NCBI RefSeq assembly: GCF_034190915.1
Contig: NW_026947493.1
Coordinates: 40,976,501 to 41,040,500 of the forward strand
Origin: Cavia porcellus
Taxonomy: Eukaryota; Chordata; Mammalia; Rodentia; Caviidae
Reading direction: 5' to 3'
DNA length: 64,000 nucleotides
Part shown: positions 11,721 to 25,707 of the stretch, in pieces
Numbering within the stretch: position 1 is the stretch's first letter
How the letters are laid out: each line of letters starts with the position of its first letter
Made by a program: the position numbers and the translations under genes
The notes under the pieces: generated by a model
The model's input: only the letters and a program-made list of their open reading frames with translations
The model's database searches: none
Told to the model about the DNA's origin: nothing

Positions 11721-14700
11721 CTATTTCTTACTCCTGATGTTTTCAGTTTTACAGTGGTATTGTTTAGAACTTCAAAAAAGGGAATTCTTAGTATTCCAAT
11801 ATATCTGCCAACAAGAAATCAAGATAATACCAATGGACACAAGGCAGTAATAATCATATGAAGTGTTTTTATAAACAAAAATAATTTATATTTCTAATAA
11901 TGAAATATTTTTAAAACTTTTTACTGCAAACATCTTTATAGCATGTTATGATTAAATATCTTGAGTTCCAGAATGTGAAAAGCACAGTAAAACCATTCTT
12001 AGAAACTTCTGATTTGATGTGCTCTATCATTTGAGTGATACTAATCAACATTTTGGCTAATTGTACCCGATATCCGTGATTTCCCAATCTCGACCTACAT
12101 AAAAACTGTTCACAATGGAGTTTTTTAAATTCTGATTTTACTACCAGGCTTAATGTTGAAGAAAACATACGCTTAAAAATAATGTTTTTGTTTTTATCTT
12201 TTTTTTTTAATCTTTGAAAACAACTTCCTTTGGATTCTGAGGACACCTTGGAGCTTCTGAAAAACTGAAATATAAGAATAGATTTATTTTGAGGATTCTT
12301 TTCTTTGCAAAGAAGCAAATAACCTAAAATAAATTAGAATGGGGTAGATAGGTTCTTGAAGTAAAGAACAATAAACAGAATGCATTGGAATAATCAATAC
12401 TGAACAAAGGAGTAAAAGATATTTAAGAGTGAAATGCCATTGTAAGGCATAAAATTCTTCTTAACACACCTAAGGACTTAAGGAAATATATATTTTCTGT
12501 ATGGGTGGGAAAAGCCCTACACAGGCTTTTATTCTTCTTGTTTTGCAGTTTAAAACTATGTTAGCCAATTGAAAAATATTTAGACATGGGATTTTAAAGA
12601 AAATTATTAAATCATATTTAGGCCAGAGGCAGATGTTTGAAGAGAGGTGAAGCATGCTGGGAGATTTTGTAAATCATAATCTAACAATCAGTCCCTCAGA
12701 AAGATGCACCCCCTAAAGAGGAATAATACAAATAATAATTCTGGTTAATAATCAATGGTAATAACTTCCCTTCCCCAGATGATTTTGTCATTCCCTTAAA
12801 GCCAATAAACACTCATTTTTTCACAGGAAGAAAAACACTATAATCATCTCATGAGCTAAGAAACTGAGAATCAGTGTTTTCTCCCCCGCCCATTCTCCTA
12901 CTCGTCACGTTTGATCTGTTTCAGAAGATGAGCATCCTTTAATAATGTCCTCTGCTTTTCTGGAAGATAAAGGGGCAGCAGTGAAGTAATCTTCATTCTT
13001 GGACAGGGCTCACAGAATGTGACTATAGATATAGTTTTTATCTTTGAGATATGAAATAAAGCAAATATTCACAATTGTTGAAGTAACATTTCATAATAAT
13101 AAGATGAAGCCTGAATGCAATGAATTTGTCATTTGGAATATATATTTATATATGTGTTAAAAAATAACAACCACTGAAAGAAAAAGTTAACATATATGAA
13201 GGCATTTGTCAGTCACTCATAAAAATCTTTGATAACAAGGGGCATGAGGGATTGAAGTTGTTATACGTTTGAGAAAATAGAAAAATTAATAAAAACTCTT
13301 TTTACACTAAAAATATTTTACGAAGTTTTTGTTTGCCTATTTAATAGCTCATTTTGCAAGAGTACTTATGGTACCTTCAAATAAACTTACAACCTCAGCA
13401 GTCTATGATTGCTTTCTGTTTTCTAAAGTAAACTGTGCATATAACTGTACAGGCAATAGAAATACAATACTGTGCTAAAATAGAAGTGTCTTTCCTTGAA
13501 GCAACAACAACAACAAAAACACAAGTTGAGGTTTTCAATTAGTAGAAGGAAATTTATTTTACAGTTAGTATAACAGTTGCTACTGCTGAAACTATATTAA
13601 ATTAACTGTTACTCTGTGTATGTTCACATGGATAGAACTATCTCTACAAATCCAACCACATACTGTCACTGGCTGGCAGTAGCACCATCTAGGGTAGTAT
13701 TGGTCTCATACATTAGCTTCATGTAGATAACATGACACCTTCTCTCCTCCACAGCATCTGGGGCTTTTAGCAATTAATATGTTTCACTCAAAATTGTTCT
13801 TAATATTAAAAAGCAACTAAAGTCACAAACAAAATACTAGTCATCTCTTTCCAGAAGGAATGTTAGAATAAAAACTTAAATAATAAAGATAATCTCATAG
13901 ATGACCACTGAATATTTGGTGCATTGCTCTCCAATCAACTTGCATTAAACTGCACAGCACTGAACTGAAAGAAGTTAGCACAGATAGACACCTTGCAGAA
14001 AGGTTCAAATAGATTTTGTCATCACTTACCTTAATTTCGGTTATAAAAACACTCTGACATGCTTCACAGATGTGGCAGCTTTCCTGATTCTGCTCCTCAG
14101 GTGAGTTCTGAGCTCCATTCTTACTCTTGCAAAGATTAAGCATTACCTTTTGTCTTGGTAACAGGCACTGAGGCAATCTCACCTTGCAGGACTGTTACTA
14201 TTCAAAGATTGATCGAAGAAATTCTTGCTGGAATATACTTCTTTTTCTTTTACTTCCCAAACCCTCCCTTGACTCAAAATAGTTGCCTCTGATAGGAGTC
14301 ATATTTACTAAGAATGTTAGGTTTCTTAGATACATCATCACTTTTGAGGCTCTTCAATTCTTTTTCTCTTTTGAAGATTCTGTTAATAGGCAATATTCTT
14401 TTTCCCCACACAATAATTTAAGACATCTTTTTAACTTAGTTAACTGTTTTCAGAGCTCTTCAAGGTTCTCCTTAAAGTTTTGTTTCTTGTATTCTGTTCT
14501 ACTTTAAAGTATACAGAAAGATTGACTTTAAAACTGCTATAGCTAAGAAATGTGTCTTTATACCTTAACTAGTACCAGATTTTACAAAAAGTATCTGTAC
14601 TCACTAAAGGAGAATAGACTTTCTTTCTTTAGTCTATTATTTTCAACATGTCTCTTTCTGTATAATAATCTCTTTCAAACTTAAAAAATAAGACAATGCA

Positions 14701-17380
14701 TTTAAAGAAGAAAAGAGATAGCATCAGATTGATAACTAGAAAATATAGGGAATTTAATGGAACTGAAAAACAGTGAAGAGCTGCTCTGAGCTTAAGTAGT
14801 ATGTAAATTGCTTTCTTTTAAATGGTAGCATGATAACAAATGATATTTCTGGATCTTGGCACATCAAACTACCCACAGATGAAAGATGACTTAATTGCTT
14901 TGACCACAGTCCGAGTCAGAATAGCTCAGTTGGCAAATATAAAAATAGCTTAGTGTTATTTGCATTTGAGAAAGCAGTGATTTCATTTTAATGCCCAAAG
15001 TCTAGGTAACAAAGCAACTCACAGGTAGTGAAGTACACCTTGCAAGAAAGAGATGCAATTCCTGACCGTAGTGACTAGGGTTGCGTCAGACACATTGATC
15101 TTGTCAGCTACATCCGTGTGCATAAGGAAATAACACTGTCAGCACAGTGCCTTCAAATTCAGATCACAGTATATGGAGAGTTTATGTCTTTAGAAGCTTA
15201 GCAGTTAAGTGTTCCCAGAGATTTGTTGCTTGTGCCATCACCTTTAAATAACCTCCTAAAAATCTTTTAATAATTCATTGTTACTCTGAAAGTCTAATGT
15301 CATTGTTAATAGCTTGTTTCTCATAGTTTTACTCTACAAAATACTTCTAATAAATAATCATAGCACAGTGGGGCTTACAATATTTTAGTCTCTGCTGTGT
15401 TGCAGTTTGAATGAAGTGAAAATATATGGAAGTGGAAAAATATGACACAAAGAATAGGAAATTTCTCTAGGCCCTGTAATAAATGTGGTAAGGTTAAAGC
15501 AAATAATGGTAAAACATAGAGCATAGACTTTGTTTTCTTGGGGAATGATGTTACTTGCATATTTTCTAAACTTTGTAATCTGAACAGGAAATTCAGAGAA
15601 AAAAAAACCTACCATAACTGATTACCATAAGCAAGATCATAGACTTTTAAATCAAAAGTCACTTGAGTTGGAAAAGGTTTAAGTTTTTTCAATAAATTAT
15701 TTTTTATAATGACTATAAAAGTTATATAGTACACAGAGGCTATCTGGAAGCTAGATACTTTACTGTACCTGAATTGCAGGGAATGCTTTTTGAGATATAA
15801 AGCTGACAATCAGACATCTGAGTGTGACTGGCAAATGCTAGTCCTGAAAGATTAAACTGAGAATGCTAGTAACCTCAAAGGCAAAAACCATTGTTCTTTC
15901 ACTTTGAAACCGGGAGATAAAATGGACAAGTTACAATGCAAACACATGTGAAGAAATCAAAAGAGAAAAATCACATTCCAAAATTATTTTATCAAAGCCA
16001 AAAAAGAACTTTCTTGCTTCCCCAAAACCTATATTGCTTCTGCCCTTAAAAAAAAAAAAAAAGTTCTGTGGTTGTATTAAAATATAAACGTAAAGTGGCT
16101 TAATGTACAAGGTAAATTTGAGTTACTCTTTTTTGAAATGCAATATTCAGTTTTTTTGTAATACGGTAACATTATGTTTTTAATGTCATAAATTTTCTTC
16201 AGGTATTTAATAACTAATAAAAAGTGACAGACATCTGTGATTAAACAAGAAGAAAACTATTGCTGATACTTATTATTGCTACTTTAAACACATGTTTTAC
16301 CAAAACAACACAAAAGGAAATTGTTTCAGGTGTTGAAATTTTGGGGTAAGCTTTTGCATTAGTATTTAGAAATAGGAAAACTACTCTAGATATTTTTAAA
16401 TGTAGAAAAGAATGAATAATGAAACAAAAGACCTAGCAGAAATATGAAAATTGAACCGTAGCCCATGCTAAACAAGTCCACTGAGCTATATCCCCAGGTT
16501 GCTTTTTAAATCACATAAGGTTAAAAAAAAGCTTAGCTTTTTTAACTATTCGTTTTTTTAATTGTTAATTGAAAAACTGCATTAAAAAAGACAGTAAATA
16601 TCTTTCATCCATAATCTCTCCATTTTTGTTATTTAAAGAAATTTATGAAAAATTTCACGTGGCCTTTCAATCTCCATTCCCAGATTAACTATTCAGTAAA
16701 TTATCAAAATTTTTTCCCAAATATACCCACCCATCAAAATAATAAAATAAAACAAAATAGGGAAAGACAATGTTAATGGGTTTGTTTTGTCTTACAACTG
16801 CTCCTAAGGAGGCAGAACATTTTATCTGTCTTTTATTATTTAACCTACACTCCATTTTACACGCAAGTAAAACAATGCACCATCTTTTCTCTTCATGACC
16901 AATGTTGCTAAATTACCCCTGAGAGATGCACCTCCCTTCTGAGCTCTGATTTGTCTTTCTTGATTGAGTTAATCACCAAGTTGCACTCCAGCAGCAGAAA
17001 ACTTGTTCAGCTACTTCAACCTCCACAGAGGTGAGATACAGATTTATGATTCCTGTCAGCACAGCTCATCGTGGGTTGACCTAAAGTCCCAAAGAAATCT
17101 GAGATTTCTCAAGGATCCATCATATACTGTGTTATCACCTGAAATGCTGGAAGGGGGACTCCTATTGCATTTAAATATTAGATATGACCACTTTCCAATT
17201 TTACTAGAAAAAAATATCTTTCCAGGCCCTTTTTAAAAAATAAAAATCTATTAAATATCCTATTTATTACTGCATACTATTTTACAATTTGGAGGCACCA
17301 TAATGTATGATTGTTTCTTTATTGGAAAACATTTAAGTTTTTCATATATTTTATCTTTTAAGAAAATTCGATTATATATA
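11721..17380. other. AT-rich intergenic DNA, no gene confirmed
   Basis: No coding region is supported. A 95-codon minus-strand frame at 13895-14182 lies in a less AT-rich patch and is followed by a good donor-like CTTACCTTAA on the plus strand (AAG|GTAAGTGATG on minus, about 14027-14033). It could be a non-coding RNA exon, but nothing else supports it. A minus-strand ID remnant lies at 16452-16500. Short A runs are present (about 16047). Confidence 0.45.
16452..16500 (-). mobile_element. ID-type SINE remnant, minus strand
   Basis: GAACCGTAGCCCATGCTAAAC, then GTCCACTGAGCTATATCCCCAG, is the reverse complement of the ID A-box/B-box region. The 3' tail is lost. Confidence 0.6.
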
Positions 17381-17389
17381 GCTATATGT

Positions 17390-17850
17390 CCTCAAGCCAT
17401 TATTGCTGTAAGATGAATTCTCAGGTTTGGATTCCAAACATCTTTCTTTCTCAAACTTTTGTACCAATTTTTATTATAATTTTTTCTTACAAATTCTTAC
17501 ACTGTATTTTAAACTTTGATCTATTTTTAAATGTTTTACTTTGTATTTTCTTTTTATTAGTGATTCTCAACCTTTTTATTCATTTTGAACATTTATGTGT
17601 CTCCCACTAATTGTTTTATATTTTTTCTATTTTTCTTCTAGATAGCTTTTCATTTTCTGAAAATTGTGCTTGATGTGTTGTTTTTTCTCCCATTCTTCCA
17701 TTTGTGTGTTGACTTTGTTGATTTTTTTTCTTCAAAGAACAAGAATTTTAATGGTTTCTTACATTTTAAGAGTATCAATCTTTGGGATTCCTTGGGTTTT
17801 CTCTTATTCAAAAAAGTGATTCCACAAAAACTCTATAGAAACCATTTCTA
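17390..17850 (-). mobile_element. L1 ORF2 fragment, minus strand
   Basis: The phrase GACTTTGTTGATTTTTTTTC, then TTCAAAGAACAAGAATTTTA, is the antisense form of the conserved L1 ORF2 stretch just before the reverse transcriptase. The surrounding T-rich text continues in the same sense. It is fully decayed. Confidence 0.55.
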
Positions 17851-18558
17851 AATAGTGTTACAGTTGCATTACTTTAAGTGTATTTCTCAATCTATAATAG
17901 TGATTTAACTTTGATTCTAATAAAATAATAAAATTTCAGTAGAAATTATCTTCAAATATTTACAAAACAGTGAATCCTGGGGCAAAAAATAGCTGGTATT
18001 TAAAACTGAAACACATCTGATAACCTTTCCTGATAAAAGTAACTAAATTAGTAAATGACAGTAGGCAAGGTGTGTGATAAATTTAGACATGGGACACTGA
18101 CTTCATGAATCTTTCTTTAAGAGAGTAATTCAAATTGACTTTCTTAAGCTACACATTTTCCACTGGACTGAAAACTGCCTGATAGACCATCAACAATGTA
18201 AATAAGAACAGCATTGATACCGTGACCCACTAGAATGAAGATGCAACTATCACACTAAGACTGATGGCAGATTTAAATTCACAGACCTTTTATATTAGTG
18301 ATGTTGAAGAAAGAAAAATCGTACAGAATGTCACTAAATTGAAAAGCATGTTCCCCAAATCTGAAAGCATTGTAATGAGAGATTATGTTGAAGGTTAGAA
18401 ATATGTGATACCCAAATTAGCCACCTACATTGGGCCAACTCCGTGGTCATCTCTCTATCTATATACCAGTTACAGCAATCAAATTATACTGCAGTGAGTA
18501 CTTTGTAACTGAGTAGAAACCAATCCACTCAGTTTAAGATAGCAAAAAGAAAGCAAGC

Positions 18559-18561
18559 AAA

Positions 18562-18592
<31 letters not shown>

Positions 18593-18620
18593 CAAAAAAA
18601 AAAAAAAAAAAAAAAAAAAA
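18559..18620. repeat. (AAAAC)n and poly-A run
   Basis: Six or so AAAAC units are followed by more than 25 A. It is probably the tail of a plus-strand retroelement whose body I could not identify. Confidence 0.85.
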
Positions 18621-20133
18621 CAGTGCGGATGTTTGTAACAGGAGAAGGAAGAAGCAGTAATTGGTGTTGTCCCTGAGTGTAAAGTTTTCAACTATGATTC
18701 TTGCTGCCATGAGTCTTACACACAACCCAAGCAGTAAAAGATCTCTAAAATTTGCCAGTACCTGGAAACTGTGACACCCAAAAAACTAATAAATTATAAA
18801 GTAGCAATGATAACAAAATGTGATTGAATAAAGGAGCTTAACAGCATTAACATTAAATTCACATATCGTCTCATTGTATACAAAATTCTTTCCTACTTTC
18901 AGTTAATACCCTGGGATAGATAGAAAATATGTATATGATATATAGGTTTATTTTTCTACTGACGATAAGTAAGATCAAGGAAGCTGCCAAATATTGCAAT
19001 TACTCTACTGCAGATCTGCTATTTCTACCTCTATCAGACCTCGTTAAAACATTGCAAAGCAGTGCAATCAAGTTAGATGTATGTAAAAATAATAATACAC
19101 AAACTTTTTTAAAAGAACAGCAGACTGTATATTTATGGAGACAAGTACTTTCCACACATACTACATATACTAAATGTATTCATTGCCCTCAATTATCTTT
19201 CTAAAATGTTTCTGTCTATGGTAACAATGAAATGTTTTGTCATTTATTTGTTTGTTTGGTTGTTTTCAGAAGCATCTATGGCCAGGAGATTTTTTAATTA
19301 ATTTTGAGACTTGTTTTAATGTCTCCATGCTGCTTACATGCCAATGTTTTATCCTCCACATGGACAATGTGCTATGTTGGTCACAAAATCTGTTACGAAC
19401 CAACAATGTAAGATGGCACCCTGCAGACACAGAAGAGACATTACTCTAGAGGATGTTATTTGTATGTTAGGACTTTATGGTCATGATTCCTTACAGCTGT
19501 TGACTGTCTTTTTACACTAATTGCTCACCACATAGCATAAACTTTTATGTGTGCTTTCTTTTCCGAAGTAGACAATTCAATCAGTAGTTTTTAACCAAAT
19601 CCAGTAACAAAAGAGTCAGGTTGAATGTTTCTTAAACATGTGTAAATGATTTTATGCAACAATACTGCTTTGCTGGAACAGATCAAATGACCTCAACAAA
19701 AATACTGAGAAGGTGTCAAATTTATCCATGCTAAATTTCAAAATTTAACTTATAAAAAGCTCTCTAACTAACCATCTGTTTATCTGGTATCTCCTATATA
19801 TAATCAAATTTCCTTCAGACAGGAGCTCTTGCATTGACAGAGTACATGAGTCTAAATATTTGACTTAATAAATCTTCACTTTAATTGATCAAATAAAATT
19901 AATCTTTTAACTAAAATGACATTATATTTGTCTGTTTGATGTACAATATTTTTGAAGGATATTCATAATATTTTGTATTCTATAAAAATCACATCTACTT
20001 TTATTGGTGTTTCCAGCAATCAGACTGTCTGTACAATTGTGGATTAGAAATATCTTAATGCGAATATCATCTCTAAGTTGGTTTTGTTTTGAGTAAGGGG
20101 TTTTACTTTTACTTTCTTTGTTTTTATTTTTAT

Positions 20134-20182
20134 TTTGCACATGCTAAACTAGTGTCCTATCACTGAACTACAACTCAAGCAC
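20134..20182 (-). mobile_element. ID-type SINE remnant, minus strand
   Basis: TTTTGCACATGCTAAACTAG, then GTCCTATCACTGAACTACAAC, matches the complement of the ID tRNA-like body. It is strongly diverged. Confidence 0.5.
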
Positions 20183-21179
20183 TATAAGTTTTTTTTTTTT
20201 GCATTTGAGTCCTATTTATAAAGGGAGTAGAGCTGTAAAAATACTTAGAACTTCAGAAACATTTAATTCATCAAAATATTAAGTATATGATTTTATTATA
20301 CACAACTAAATTTTTGGCAATTTATTTACTCCAAGACTACATTTAAAACCTGAATTAAATGCTCTATAAGGTTAAATGATGAGGAAATTGTTAAGAAAGT
20401 GAGAATTTATTAAAATGGTGAGATTATTTATTAATGAATATTAGTAAAGGACAGTAAAGAAATAGGAGAATGTATGCTTCAGTGGATAATTTTATATTAT
20501 TTCTTTTGTGCTGCACATGGTGTTTGAATGATTAGGGCATTGAACATTAATTCAACAGTTGGCTTTTCATTAGTTAATTTTTTATAACACCAATATATCT
20601 TTTGCATATAATCAATAGTCAAATATTTATTTGAAAGTTGATCTGTGGCTTCATTTATTCCTCAAATTGCATCTAAACAGATAAAATCTATGTGAGTATA
20701 TATGCAAGTACCTATTTATAAATAATTCACCTTCAAGATTGTGTATGAAAACTTTTAATGTTCATAAATGCTTAGTGTTTTTAAACCATAATCAATTTAT
20801 CATTAACTTTTGAAATGCAAAATTGCATCTCACACATACAGGGTTTCACGTTCAATATTAAGCATTCATCCACCTCGATATTCTCTTCATTGTCAGAAGA
20901 TGGCGCTGTGGGTTTTAAATCACTGAGCTAAAACTCCCAAAGTCCTGCTCTGAATTTTTAGATTTTTCCCCCATATTTTTGCACATTCGAAGAACGCTAA
21001 AAGTGTTTTGCTTATTCGAATCATTTTAAACTTTAACTTTTAAAAGAATTTTTAAACATTCCATGAAGATAAAATTTCAGGAGGCAGAAAAATGTAACCC
21101 AAGTAGTTACATGAGTCCCCAAGAGTATGACCAAGGCACCCAAGGTGGGGAGGATTCTTCATGCACCCTTTCCCTAGTT

Positions 21180-22130
21180 TTCCACTCTTCGTTGGCGCAT
21201 CTCGCATCGTTGCCGAAGGGTTCGGGCTCCAGGTTGTTCACTCGCCATACAGATCAGATCGCGAGCCTTAAAAATCACCAAGAGGAGGAAAAGTTAGGGA
21301 AGCAGCCAGCTGAACCTCGCGTGGTGGGCGCTGCAACTGTGTTGCTGGCTGTGGGCTGAGCAGGTTGCTTCTCAGGGGTGAGAGTTTCTGTTCCGTGTCT
21401 CTTCACACTCAGGTAAACTTGTTACCACACAGTAGTGAGGATAGACTTCTTTTCTTTAAACTGTTTGGGGAAAATCTTCTCCAAAGAACTTTCAGTGAGT
21501 TCCCAGTTTCGCAAAGTGGGATCCTCAGAATGGTGGGTACCTGGAGCCTGAACCCCGGGGCACTTCCAAGGGCGCCCCAGCTCCTGCAGGCCTGCAGGCT
21601 CTCGCTCCTTACTGTCCTGCTCCTCAGTCCTGCCAGTTCCCGGACACGCGCGGATGCCGCGTCCCTGCGGGGAGCTCTGTAAGACTTAGCAGAAGCTATG
21701 AAAATACTGACGCGACAAGCTTAACCCTGGGGACTAAACGAGCTGGAATCCTTCTGCCACCGAGTGGATTCCGGCCTCTCAAACTCCACGGGAGCACAGG
21801 ACGTTGAGCCCTCCAACCCGCCACCTGGGCCGCTCAGAGTTTAAGCTGACCTGAGGCCACCAGACAGCGCGGAGCGGAGAGCCAAGTGCAACTTCAAGGT
21901 CACCGTGCTTGGGACGAGGGCAGGAGGGAGCCCGGAATCAGCAAGCCTGGAGAGACTGCGGAGCGCCTTGCGGCCGAAGGCAGGCGGGGCCCCTGAGAGC
22001 CTGCAGCTACCCTTGGCAGGTTCTGGAGAGGTCCCACTGTGGATGGACACCCAGTGGAACTTAGCTATAGACTGGAGCTTGGGGGTGGGTGTGGGAGAAG
22101 TGGTCTGGATCCCACGGCTTGGAAAGAAGT
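21180..22130. promoter_or_regulatory. CpG-rich block ~4 kb upstream of BHLHE22
   Basis: CpG dinucleotides cluster here (for example GGCGCATCTCGCATCG, CACGCGCGGATGCCGCG and GAGCGGAGAGCC-type words), in contrast to the CpG-poor flanks. Developmental transcription-factor genes often have several CpG islands. An alternative first exon, divergent non-coding transcript or Polycomb-bound element is possible. Donor-like CTCAG|GTAAAC at about 21410 is present. Open frames here (21063-22288) are overlapping, unrelated and not convincing as protein. Confidence 0.5.
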
Positions 22131-25100
22131 CGCATTTTCAAAAGATCACCCAAGTTAGATTTGACCTAATTTTTACCAAACTTTTTTTTATTTTTAAAAT
22201 GTTCTTAAATACACAAATTGAGGACACCAAGACACAAACCCCCGCCCTCAGAAAACGCAGAGTTACCCAAATCCAGGCTTTTGTTTAATCTAGAGAAGCA
22301 GTTAACTGCTTTATCAGATTATAAAAACAGAGGCAATTCCGTCTTTTCACTTCATGGTAGATTGTGTTCCTTTACAATTTGGATCTCTTATTTCAAAATG
22401 TAAGCAAATATTAGGGTGGTATCTAAGAAATTTAAATATAACTTGAACATTTCTTTGGTCTGAAACACAGAGTTCTCATTTCAAGGCGGTGCCGCCTGCT
22501 GAATATGTCTAAATATTTTCTAAGCCATAAGTGTGCTCCCTCTGGCAATCACAAAGCTATTCATCTTTAGGCCACGTGCTCTGGTGTGTGTGTGTGCAAT
22601 ATATAAGATACCCAACATTCGGCCATGAATATTTCCTTTCCTGGTCTGTTTTTAACGGCCTAAATCACCAGCCCAGTATCAGGTGCACAGGACTGGGCGG
22701 TCCCCTCAGTAGTGCCAGCTGCCCCAGCGGACAGAATTCAGGGAGGCAGCACCAGCCAAGAACAGTTTCTTGTGTCTCCTGTGCCTGCACTTCCTCAGGG
22801 ACTCTAAGCACCCCTCTCTGAAACTGCGGTGTCAGGATTTCCTTCCAGATGTTCCACTCTAAGGGCTCATCTGCAGGTCAAGATGGTTGGTCATGCGTGG
22901 TTTCCCACCCTCGCACTGCCCCACTGCCCGGACAAAAATGAAGCTTTTTTTTTTTTTTTTTAACTTCCCTTTTGCCACCTTTCCAATTTGCAATTACCCC
23001 GGAGCCCAGACCCTCCCAGCACACAGCTTTGCAGAGCTCCTACGTCCTGAGGCACTTTTGGTGCATGGTTGAGTCACTCTTCCCAGAGACGGAAACCAGG
23101 CAGCCTGGTCACACCCAAGCATGAAGTGGAAGCTGAGGCTGTGACTCAGCGCTGGCTACGCTTAAACCTGGTGACATCGGGCAGATGTGTTTTCATTCCC
23201 AGTGAGATAAGGGCAGTGTTAAGTGCCTGACAACTTGAGATAAGCAATCAGCGAAAGTTTATGAATGCATAAAGCTCCAAGACCATTCTTCTGACTGCTG
23301 TATAAGAACTGTGGTTAATGTGTCTGTAAGTTTTCCATTTCTCAAAGCAAACCTTCTAGCAACTATTAAGCAGTTGCCTCTTCTGGAAAGACCAGGAGGA
23401 TTTTCTTGAAACTAGTGTTTGGTTCCTACTGAGTGGAATAAAGTTGTATGAAGGTTTGTTTCAGAAGTCCTGATGGTCGTGGGAAATGGAGAGCGGGTGC
23501 TGAGAGATCCTGGAATTTGGCCCCGGAAAGGAAAGGAGCAAAGCTGTCCTGTGTTCTGAGTTACTTGGTTGACAGCACAGAAAAATACAAGATCATCTAT
23601 GAGGCTTTGAAATCTAGCCAGGGCAGGTAGCTCCTCAGCCACACCTAGGGTCACTCTGGCTTTATCACCCTGAGCCTCCAGGGCACAAACCCACAAATCA
23701 CTAGCCACTAAATCTGCACTTCCACCATGCCTAAGAGTGATGAATCCTATGCCCTTCAAGCACCCACTGCAGACGGACAGGAATCCAGGAGTCTTGAGGA
23801 AAGTTCTGGCCTACAGGAAAGGCAGGCTGAATGCAAAATTAGGTCAGGCAGACAGGGACAGGGGACAAGTAGTCATCCACAGCGCCACTACTGTGCTAGC
23901 CTCCATGCTCCTTTAAGTAACCCCAGGACTTTGCTATGTTAGCATCATCAGGCAAGCATGTCCTTCCTACAATTATGGAGAATCTTCATTTATGATCTCA
24001 GTGAAAACAAAGCTTTAATTGAAAAACAATAACACTAGCCTGTCTTTAGCTTCCTAAAGCCAGAGAGGGGAGGAGCCAGCCAAGCAGAGATTTAACGGCA
24101 GCCCTGCGCTTCTAGTAACCTTCTGGTCTCCAGAGAGACACCATCAGATGTGCCTGCCTGGGTCCCAGGAAATGGAGTTTTCTGTAGCCCCTTTGCTCTT
24201 TCTCTATCTATGGGATCCAATACACAGGAAGCAGCAGTTTAGGTTACCCACCAGGACTGCTTAGCGTTTTGGTCCCCTGAAGACTGGATGTCAGGCAATT
24301 GTTTTGGCAAGACAGCCTGGGCTCCATTTCATCCTTTCCAGGTGAAAATGCGTACATTTCAGTGTGATTCTCAACCTTCCTTTTTAGATAACGCATCCAA
24401 CTGCTCAGATATTACCATTCAAAAACAGGTTCTGTGGAGAACCTCATTTGTGAATCTATTACAGAGATTAATAGATTATTTCTCCTTTTTCAACTAATTC
24501 TCAGTGGGGAAATTTAACCATATGGTAAGGAGAGAATTAGAATTTCATCACATTAGAGGAAAATGTAATGAAAAGAGTCCAACACCTGGGGCCAACTCTG
24601 AAAGCCACAATTAAAAGGTTTTTAATGAAACTAGAGAAACCAAAACTGCGCAGCCTTCCGCAAGTCTGCCACACAAGAAAGAATTGTTGGAAGTGTTGGG
24701 AAATATTGCTTTTACTTATGTCATAAGGATGAAAGTCAGCTGTTAAATACCATGTACTCCAACAAAGACCCAACTCAGGAGCCAGAGGACTGCATGTACC
24801 ATTTCCCATCCGGAAAGGAGCACTTGTTTCCACAGTCCTCCGCTTAACGGGCCCTCCAAGTAGAAGCCAGGCAGATCCCAGCGTCCCCATAGGGTTTCCT
24901 GGATGCGGTGGTTACTTTTTGTGCCTATATGAACACATGTCCCTAGTTGGTGTGGAAAAGGATTTGACTTCTGGTGTCGGCTCTTCTGATGCACCTGCAT
25001 TTTAATCTCGAAAGTTTGAGAAACCAGTTTCTTCCTGTTTGGAAAATCTCATGCTTCATGTTTGTATTGTACTGCAAAAGTATCTCCTTTAACCTTCCTC

Positions 25101-25399
25101 TAATAATTCTTAATAAATCAAATGGACTCCACAATCGTCTTGGTCTTCATTTTGTTTTATTGTGTTTTTTTCTGTTTTTCATCCGGATAGGAAACGGTCA
25201 GATAGGAGGGTGTAAGGGAAAAGGCAGAGTACAGTGCTGGGAGGACCAGTACTTCGCTGTTTCACCAGCAGAAAATCTATAGTGAATTTTGGATAAAACA
25301 GCTTGGAACACCACCTTCCCCCAAAAGTCTCCTCCAAAAATCAGAGCCTAGACACCCTGCAAGCAGAATAGAGTGTAGCTGTCCCCTGGAAGAGTAATT
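22131..25399. other. BHLHE22 upstream flank, non-coding
   Basis: Moderate GC and low repeat density, unlike the left flank, which fits selective retention of regulatory DNA near a developmental gene. A TG-rich patch (about 22585) and a T run (22946-22961) are the only simple repeats. Open frames of 60-117 codons on both strands lack recognisable domains. Confidence 0.45.
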
Positions 25400-25644
25400 T
25401 AGCACAAGCTGAGACAGCGGCGGCGGCGAGGGAAGGGCAGTGGGGGTGGGGTGCAGTGGGTGGGGGCGTCTGCTTTTCACGGGACTCCCAGGCTTCGAAG
25501 CCGATCTACAATTTGCTGAAGGAGCAAAGAACATCCTCGGCTCTAAGTAGGGCTTTTAGTGTGCTCATTGATGAGTGAAAGTCGCCACACATGTCAAGCT
25601 AAAGGCAGTTGTTGGGTTACTAACAGGACCCAGCGCCTTGCAAA

Positions 25645-25707
25645 CATATGCGCTAAGCTGTGTATACAGATGGCAGGCAGAATAATGGAGCAGGCGCCTT
25701 TTATAAA
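25645..25707 (+). promoter_or_regulatory. BHLHE22 core promoter candidate: E-boxes and TATA box
   Basis: A TATA-like TTTTATAAAG occupies 25699-25708 (TATAAA 25702-25707) in an otherwise GC-rising region. This would place transcription start near 25730 and give a ~570-nt leader. Two E-boxes precede it: CATATG at 25645-25650 and CAGATG at 25667-25672. CATATG is the E-box type reported for mouse Bhlhb5 binding, so autoregulation is conceivable. The start site itself is inferred, not seen. Confidence 0.5.

Larger units (their letters stand above)
17851..21060. other. AT-rich intergenic DNA
   Basis: No gene was seen. It contains an (AAAAC)n/A-run (18559-18620) and a minus-strand ID remnant (20134-20182). 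The segment from 20820 to 20960 is less AT-rich and holds an AAGATGGCGCTG word resembling a YY1 site (about 20897-20908). Confidence 0.45.

Noticed and set aside
13895..14182. 95-codon minus-strand frame with a nearby splice donor
   Set aside because: No recognisable protein and only one splice-like site. Kept only as a note on a possible non-coding exon.
21063..22288. Series of plus-strand frames of 98, 105 and 127 codons
   Set aside because: They are unrelated in frame, lack domains, and arise from raised GC in the CpG block.
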